Shown here in pieces: positions 59,174 to 64,000 of a stretch of 64,000 nt of DNA. Below the pieces are notes generated by a model, which did no database searches, had not been told where the DNA came from, and worked only from the letters and a program-made list of their open reading frames with translations. Numbering within the stretch: position 1 is the first letter of the stretch; each line of letters starts with the position of its first letter. The position numbers and the translations under genes were made by a program. Source of the stretch: Prolixibacteraceae bacterium UBA6029. GTDB taxonomy: Bacteria; Bacteroidota; Bacteroidia; Bacteroidales; Prolixibacteraceae. The stretch is from the NCBI GenBank assembly GCA_002429385.1, contig DIZL01000066.1, forward strand, positions 30,193 to 94,192, written 5' to 3'.

Positions 59174-59467
59174 TTAAATTTTATTGGCATCAATTTTATC
59201 ATATTCGCCATGAGTGCCCAGAAATCGAATAAATACAATCTTTGCCTGATAATTGATCTTGACAACCATACGATAATCGTTGCCATGAATATTAAAAACG
59301 ATTCGGTTATCATTAAGCAGACTGACATAAGGAAAATAACCTTTAAATTGGTTGGGATTCTCGAAGTTCTGTTTTTCCAAATCCTTCTCCAATAGATTAA
59401 GTTGTTTACCACAATCCGGATGTCGGATTGCAAATTCCCTGAATGTCTTGGTTGAAATAATCCGCAT
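59174..59467 (-). CDS. higB: HigB-type mRNA interferase toxin
   Basis: A 97-aa toxin: MRIISTKTFREFAIRHPDC, DYRMVVKINYQAKIVFIRFLGTHGEYDKIDA, the typical HigB ending. It is complete. It is in an operon with the HigA antitoxin downstream and lies apart from the ~280-bp island repeats. Confidence 0.9.
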   Translation of the reverse strand: MRIISTKTFREFAIRHPDCGKQLNLLEKDLEKQNFENPNQFKGYFPYVSLLNDNRIVFNIHGNDYRMVVKINYQAKIVFIRFLGTHGEYDKIDANKI

Positions 59468-59601
59468 AGACAAATTACTCCTGTACTTTTGTAAAGAATC
59501 GCTTTAATATGATGCAAAGTTACAGATTTGTTGACAGAATGTCAACAAATATAAACAAAAAAAATCTTAATAAGTTTCTTCAGCCTGTCAGAATTTCTTG
59601 A

Positions 59602-60129
59602 TTAAAGAATCTTTTGAAACATCAGTTCAGCTTTCCAACCATCTTCTGTTCGTCGCCAGTCTTTCTTTGTGCCGCAAAGTTCAAATCCGTTGTTTTCGAA
59701 GAGTTGGATACTTGTCCGATTGTCTTCAGTGATATTGGCATAGAGTTGATGCAGCCGGAGATATTCGGAGGAGTAATTGCAAAGCAGTTGTAAGGCATCG
59801 GTAGCATAGCCCATTTTGCGGTCTTTCTCGTCATGAATTAATATTCCTACTCCGGCCCTGAAATGAAAAGGATCGAAGTCAAAGAGGTCTATTGCTCCTA
59901 TAGTATGTCCTTCCAATGTTTCGATGATCATACGGGTCTGTTTGGCTTCATAAATGTCGCGCTGTGATTCCTTGATGTATTTCGCAAGGATATACTTGGA
60001 AAATGGTTCATACGTATTGCTGATATCCCATATCTCTGCATCATTTTCCCATTCAAACAACAAATCGATATCGTCTGGTTCAAGCGCTCTAAAACGTACT
60101 TTGCCAAATTCCAGTTTCTTGCTTGCCAT
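59602..60129 (-). CDS. GNAT family N-acetyltransferase
   Basis: A 175-aa acetyltransferase: VRFRALEPDDIDLLFEWENDAEIW at the N-terminus, TIGAIDLFDFDP, the acetyl-CoA loop region HDEKDRKMGYATDALQLLC and NRTSIQLFENNGFELCG. It is closest to the SpeG/RimJ-type layout; the substrate is unknown. It ends the run recR-glycosyltransferase-GNAT. Confidence 0.9.
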   Translation of the reverse strand: MASKKLEFGKVRFRALEPDDIDLLFEWENDAEIWDISNTYEPFSKYILAKYIKESQRDIYEAKQTRMIIETLEGHTIGAIDLFDFDPFHFRAGVGILIHDEKDRKMGYATDALQLLCNYSSEYLRLHQLYANITEDNRTSIQLFENNGFELCGTKKDWRRTEDGWKAELMFQKIL

Positions 60130-60134
60130 GATGT

Positions 60135-62075
60135 TTAGATTTTTCTCCAGGATTTAAAGACAATTTCAAAATCGTTCATTAGCTGATAATCTTTTGCATA
60201 AACAATATCCAGTTCGTCCTTCTTCTTGTCTGTAATATTCTCAGAAAAAAGAGAAGCAGGGGAGAGAATGCCTTTTTTTATTGTTGGCAGCAATTGGTTT
60301 TGATTGGCTGAACAATAACCAACCCAGCTCTTTCTTCCGGACATAACTTCAAAGATACTTCCAATGAAGCTTGATTTATTGGATGTAAATCCAATCAAAA
60401 CCGGTGACAGAATAAACAGGAAGACGGACAGAATTATATCGAAGGCACGCTTGTTCTTTTTATTGTTTTCCCTGGCGATGGAATTGATATGAACTACATA
60501 CAGATCACCTGCAGTTGAAATAGAGTTGCTCCCGATGATTGAAAGACTTTCGGGAGGGGCGATTTTATAATCGATGTTAAGGTCGTTCAAATCGAGCATA
60601 ATCCGTATAATCTCCTGCGAAGGAATATCTTCAGATGAAAAAATGAGTTCATCAATTTTATTAATCCGAATGATTTCGTGCAATTGGTTGAGGTTGCCAA
60701 GATAAAGTTGGTGATTAACCGCTTCGTCAGGCGATACAAAACCAATTGTGTCAATCTTTAATCCTGAACTCACGATAAGTTCAGCGATTCGTTTTGACTC
60801 GGCTTCGGCGGCAACAATTGCGATTCGTTTTTGCTTCCCAATTGCAAGTTCCAATCCTGACTTCGGTATTTTGGAAAGTAAAAACCGATAGGCAGGCAAT
60901 ACTGCGAATGCCCATGCTGAGCCAAGCAAAAGCAAGGCACGTGAAAAGCGAAGGCTCTCGTTAACCAGGGAATAAAACACCAGGATAGAAAGTGTTCCCC
61001 AGAACAAACCCTTAAATATTCTCAGAAATTCGATGTTTTTACGGTAACCACCGTTCATCCAAATACTGCCAATCCAAATCAGGAGGTAAATAGGAACGGC
61101 TACATGCAGATATTCAGGAGGATAATAACCAGGTTCGAATTTATAAGCTTCCCAGTTAGGCAATAAAATTGCAAAACCGAGATATATTAAAAGTGCATCA
61201 AGAATGGGCAATAAGGCTGTTTTTAGAAATCTTTCGCAAATGTTTAATAAAGCAAGTAAATAAATGGCCAGGTAAATCAATAGGGTATATCTCCGGGCAT
61301 TTCCTTTGGAAAAATGCTTTTTGGCAAAGATGATCATCGCATTATAAAAAACCTTTACGTAATTTATACTCCCTTTTTTTGTGCTTTCACCTTTATAATG
61401 GATTATGGTTGTTTCGGGGAAATAATAGTTTTTAAAGCCTCCCTGGGTGATGCGGTAAGAAAGGTCAATATCTTCCCCATACATAAAATAATCCTCATCG
61501 AGTATACCAACTTTATTGAGGGTTTCGTGACGGAGAAGCATAAATGCACCGGCAAGAACTTCTACCTCATGGATTTGATTATTGTCGAGGTAACCCAGAT
61601 GATAGCGTCCAAAGCGCCTGGATCGGGGGAAAAGTCTTGAGAATCCAAACATTTTCCAAAATGCCACTTCAGGAGTTGGCAACCCTCGTTTTGATTCGGG
61701 TAGAAATCTACCCTTCCCATCAATCATTTTTACTCCCAATCCACCGGCATCAGGGGTCTTGTCCATGAAGCTGACGATTTTAAGGAAACTATCTTCTTCA
61801 ACAACCGTGTCGGGATTCAGCAATAAAATGTATTCGCCCTTTGAGAGACGGATAGCCTGGTTGTTGGCTTTTGAAAACCCCAGATTCTCCTTATTACTGA
61901 TTAATAATACATCAGGAAATTTTTCTTCAACCATCTGGCAGGAACCGTCAACTGAATCGTTATCAACTACAATGATTTCGGAACTCACCTTTGAAGCTGC
62001 TTTTTGTGCAGCATGAAGGCATTGTTCCAGAAAATATTTGACGTTGTAGTTTACAATTACGATTGATAGCTTCAT
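60135..62075 (-). CDS. family 2 glycosyltransferase fused to a degenerate sugar-phosphate-transferase-like region
   Basis: 646 aa. Residues 1-250 are a GT2 domain (LSIVIVNYNVKYFLEQCL, EIIVVDNDSVDGS, ILLLNPDTVVEED, MYGEDIDLSYRI), as in rhamnosyltransferases. Four or more membrane helices follow (~265-400), then a Rossmann-like segment (KRIAIVAAEAESKRIAELI). The C-terminus, KRAFDIILSVFLFILSP and GRKSWVGYC...LPTIKKGILSP, echoes WcaJ-type phosphoglycosyltransferases but lacks their catalytic core between the two. It is likely an envelope polysaccharide enzyme. Confidence 0.82.
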   Translation of the reverse strand: MKLSIVIVNYNVKYFLEQCLHAAQKAASKVSSEIIVVDNDSVDGSCQMVEEKFPDVLLISNKENLGFSKANNQAIRLSKGEYILLLNPDTVVEEDSFLKIVSFMDKTPDAGGLGVKMIDGKGRFLPESKRGLPTPEVAFWKMFGFSRLFPRSRRFGRYHLGYLDNNQIHEVEVLAGAFMLLRHETLNKVGILDEDYFMYGEDIDLSYRITQGGFKNYYFPETTIIHYKGESTKKGSINYVKVFYNAMIIFAKKHFSKGNARRYTLLIYLAIYLLALLNICERFLKTALLPILDALLIYLGFAILLPNWEAYKFEPGYYPPEYLHVAVPIYLLIWIGSIWMNGGYRKNIEFLRIFKGLFWGTLSILVFYSLVNESLRFSRALLLLGSAWAFAVLPAYRFLLSKIPKSGLELAIGKQKRIAIVAAEAESKRIAELIVSSGLKIDTIGFVSPDEAVNHQLYLGNLNQLHEIIRINKIDELIFSSEDIPSQEIIRIMLDLNDLNIDYKIAPPESLSIIGSNSISTAGDLYVVHINSIARENNKKNKRAFDIILSVFLFILSPVLIGFTSNKSSFIGSIFEVMSGRKSWVGYCSANQNQLLPTIKKGILSPASLFSENITDKKKDELDIVYAKDYQLMNDFEIVFKSWRKI

Positions 62076-62092
62076 CTGTATATATATTAGAA

Positions 62093-62144
62093 CCACATAG
62101 GCACATAGGACACATAGTATAAATTTTTCTATGTGTCTATGTGG
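62093..62144. repeat. ACATAG inverted repeat between recR and the glycosyltransferase
   Basis: Left arm CCACATAGGCACATAG plus one further ACATAG unit, right arm CTATGTGTCTATGTGG, with a T run after it. It could terminate transcription; it is a low-complexity repeat otherwise. Confidence 0.6.
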
Positions 62145-62165
62145 TCTTTTTCATTTTACTTATTT

Positions 62166-62792
62166 CTAACGGATAATTGATTCTTCAAAATTCATTCGGT
62201 TCACAATTGATCTGCCCAGTGTAACTTCATCGGTATACTCCAGTTCGTCTCCAATCGAAACACCTCTTGCCAGAGTAGAAAGTTTAACACCTGTATCTTT
62301 AAGCTTTTTGTAGATGAAAAAGTTGGTAGTGTCACCTTCCATCGTTGTACTTAGCGCCAGGATAATCTCTTCAATTGTTCCTTCATTAACCCTATGGACA
62401 AGCGAATCTATTTCAAGGTCAGATGGACCAATTCCATCCATAGGTGAGATAATACCACCTAAGACATGATACAATCCGTTAAACTGATGAGTATTTTCGA
62501 TGGACATTACATCTTTAATATTTTCGACAACACAAATCAACGAAGGGTTTCTTGAAGGATGTGAGCAAATGCTGCAAATGTCGGTATCCGAAATATTGTA
62601 ACAAATTCTGCAATGTTTTATTTCAGTGCGTAACTGAATCAGACTCTTCCCGAATATTTCCACATCCTGAATATCTTGTTTTAAAAGGTGCAGGACAAGT
62701 CGCAAGGCAGACTTTCGTCCAATACCAGGCAGTTTGGCAAATTCATTGACTGCATTTTCCAATAATCTTGATGGAAACTGATCGATATGCAT
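62166..62792 (-). CDS. recR: recombination mediator RecR
   Basis: A 208-aa protein that loads RecA with RecO/RecF. It shows a helix-hairpin-helix (FAKLPGIGRKSALRLVLHLL), a C4 zinc finger (HCRICYNISDTDICSIC) and a Toprim domain (ICVVENIKDVMSIE to LALSTTMEGDTTNFFI), with the usual C-terminal TLARGVSIGDELEYTDEVTLGRS in parts. It has its own promoter box. Confidence 0.96.
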   Translation of the reverse strand: MHIDQFPSRLLENAVNEFAKLPGIGRKSALRLVLHLLKQDIQDVEIFGKSLIQLRTEIKHCRICYNISDTDICSICSHPSRNPSLICVVENIKDVMSIENTHQFNGLYHVLGGIISPMDGIGPSDLEIDSLVHRVNEGTIEEIILALSTTMEGDTTNFFIYKKLKDTGVKLSTLARGVSIGDELEYTDEVTLGRSIVNRMNFEESIIR

Positions 62793-62814
62793 ATTCCATT
62801 TCTTTTGTAAGCTT

Positions 62815-62822
62815 CAAATTTA
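62815..62822 (-). promoter_or_regulatory. -7 element (TAAATTTG, minus strand) of recR
   Basis: Reverse complement of CAAATTTA, 23 bp before the start codon. Confidence 0.5.
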
Positions 62823-62867
62823 GTCAGCGAAATCGAATAAATGGAACGGGCAGCAGATTTTAGCGTA

Positions 62868-64000
62868 TTATTTTTTAAGATATTTTGCAATCATGGTCAA
62901 TACATCATCCATTCGTATAGGTTTCACTAAAACCTCATTGCAGCCTGATTCAAGACATTTCTGTTTATCCTCAGCCATAGCATAGGCTGTTTGAGCAATG
63001 ATGGGTATGGAAAGATCTTTCAGCCTGATTTGAGAAGTAGCTTCGTATCCGTTAATTTCAGGCAACTGAATATCCATCAGAATAAGATCCACCTTTGTAT
63101 TATTAAATAGGGTTAAAACATCAATTCCATCTTTTGCCCATATCACATTGGCCCCTGTTTTTTGAAGAATGCTATAAAGATATTCATAATTATAAGGAGT
63201 ATCTTCAGCAATCATAATTGTATAGTTGGAGAAGTTAAAACTTGTAGTTGAAGGAGTTTTTGCCAATGGTGACCGAACCATGGGAATTTTAATTTTATCG
63301 TATGGAAGGGTTAAAAAGAAAACGCTTCCTTCTCCCTCAACCGATTTTACAGTGATGTCGCCACCCAATAATACCGCCAGATCTTTACAAATTGACAATC
63401 CTAATCCGGAAGCTACTAAGTCAGATCTATGGGTCTCATCGCTGTAGTTAAATCGTTTGAAGATATTTTTAATCCTGCCGGATGAAATTCCTGAACCGGT
63501 ATCGGAGACGAAAAATCGAAGTTTGTTATCGCTAATAATGGTATAACCAATTTCGATATGCCCAGTTTCTGTGTGCTTTAAAGCATTTAGGAACAGGTTG
63601 TTGAAAATCTGTTTGAGTCGGTAGGCATCTGTGAAAATCACATCGTGATGAACTTCTTCAGGAAGTTGAAAAATAAGTTCGAGATTTTGTTTTTGTTTTC
63701 GTTTCAGAAAATTAGTATAGGTTAATTCCAGTTCAGAGAATAAATCACCAAGAGAACAAGCTTCCTTTTTGATTTTAAGTTCGTTTGCTTCAATTTTTGA
63801 AACATCGATGATGTCATCAATCAGACGAAGCAAGGACTGGCTGTTTTCTTCAATGATACCCGAATATTTATTACGTTTACTTGAAGGAAGATTTTCATTT
63901 TTGATGAGTTCACTGAACCCAATAATCGTATTAATTGGTGTCCTGATTTCGTGACTCATGTTCGCCAGGAAATGATTTTTATAGTTATTGGCCATATCTG
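62868..64000 (-). CDS. hybrid sensor histidine kinase, 5' end outside window
   Basis: The visible 376 codons begin inside the protein; the frame is open to the window edge. It has HisKA with NHFLANMSHEIRTPINTIIGF (in parts), then HATPase_c with FVSDTGSGISSGRI and ASGLGLSICKDLA. A receiver domain at the C-terminus carries TIMIAEDTPYNYEYL, the phosphoacceptor VDLILMDIQLPEINGY and the Lys of EVLVKPIRMDDV. Sensor domains would lie upstream beyond the edge. The partner regulator is unknown. Confidence 0.93.
   Translation of the reverse strand, partial: DMANNYKNHFLANMSHEIRTPINTIIGFSELIKNENLPSSKRNKYSGIIEENSQSLLRLIDDIIDVSKIEANELKIKKEACSLGDLFSELELTYTNFLKRKQKQNLELIFQLPEEVHHDVIFTDAYRLKQIFNNLFLNALKHTETGHIEIGYTIISDNKLRFFVSDTGSGISSGRIKNIFKRFNYSDETHRSDLVASGLGLSICKDLAVLLGGDITVKSVEGEGSVFFLTLPYDKIKIPMVRSPLAKTPSTTSFNFSNYTIMIAEDTPYNYEYLYSILQKTGANVIWAKDGIDVLTLFNNTKVDLILMDIQLPEINGYEATSQIRLKDLSIPIIAQTAYAMAEDKQKCLESGCNEVLVKPIRMDDVLTMIAKYLKK

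Overview
The window reads as a chromosomal segment of a Bacteroidota (Bacteroidetes) bacterium. The gliding genes gldD/gldE, a type IX secretion plug protein, a Bacteroidota-type split proline pathway (separate proline dehydrogenase and P5C dehydrogenase) and many promoters matching the Bacteroidota -7 element TAnnTTTG all point there; Shine-Dalgarno sites are mostly absent. It is not a phage or plasmid. Two accessory islands and several toxin-antitoxin (TA) insertions interrupt ordinary core genes. No function was tested; all calls come from reading the sequence.

Layout. 0-10.3 kb is core: zwf, a mutY-ssb-gldE-gldD-phosphopantetheinyl transferase run, HU, a 30-aa basic ribosomal-type protein, RNase G, DsbD and tRNA-Ser(CGA). 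10.3-14.1 kb is accessory island 1 (PIN, PIN/UPF0175, DUF3795, DUF3788) on the minus strand. 14.2-33.9 kb is mostly core metabolism: proline dehydrogenase, an OmpH-like protein, araA, an aromatic amino acid decarboxylase, acylphosphatase, T9SS plug, pruA, divIC, yqgE, holA and amn. 33.7-40.2 kb is accessory island 2 on the plus strand (DUF4236, a CFI-box protein, HigBA, MNT/HEPN). 40.2-50.5 kb is a Crp/Fnr regulator and a seven-gene complex-I-like/energy-converting-hydrogenase-related membrane complex that lacks the NiFe cysteines. 50.5-59.5 kb holds more TA modules, repeats and three tandem outer-membrane barrel paralogues. 59.6-64 kb is GNAT, a glycosyltransferase fusion, recR and a hybrid kinase.

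The most unusual content is the pair of islands. They start from the same ~720-bp leader, present as an inverted duplication at 13.4-14.1 and 33.7-34.5 kb. The leader holds the 3' end of an HsdR_N-like gene, a large palindrome of 11-bp units and a conserved 23-25-aa leader peptide; the 33.7-kb copy also has a clear promoter -7 box. Homology between the two copies stops at the same GCAAGGCT motif just before the first accessory gene. Behind the leader, accessory genes stand in one orientation, and six copies of a ~280-bp structured repeat each sit 13-44 bp after a stop codon in the same orientation as the gene. This is gene-cassette organisation like an integron array, but with a different, longer repeat and no integrase in the window. 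Elsewhere an MNT/HEPN module is bracketed by a perfect 62-bp repeat of the 3' end of the adjoining hydrogenase-like gene, as if inserted site-specifically with restoration of the gene end. In three of about ten TA loci the toxin is broken while the antitoxin reads intact.
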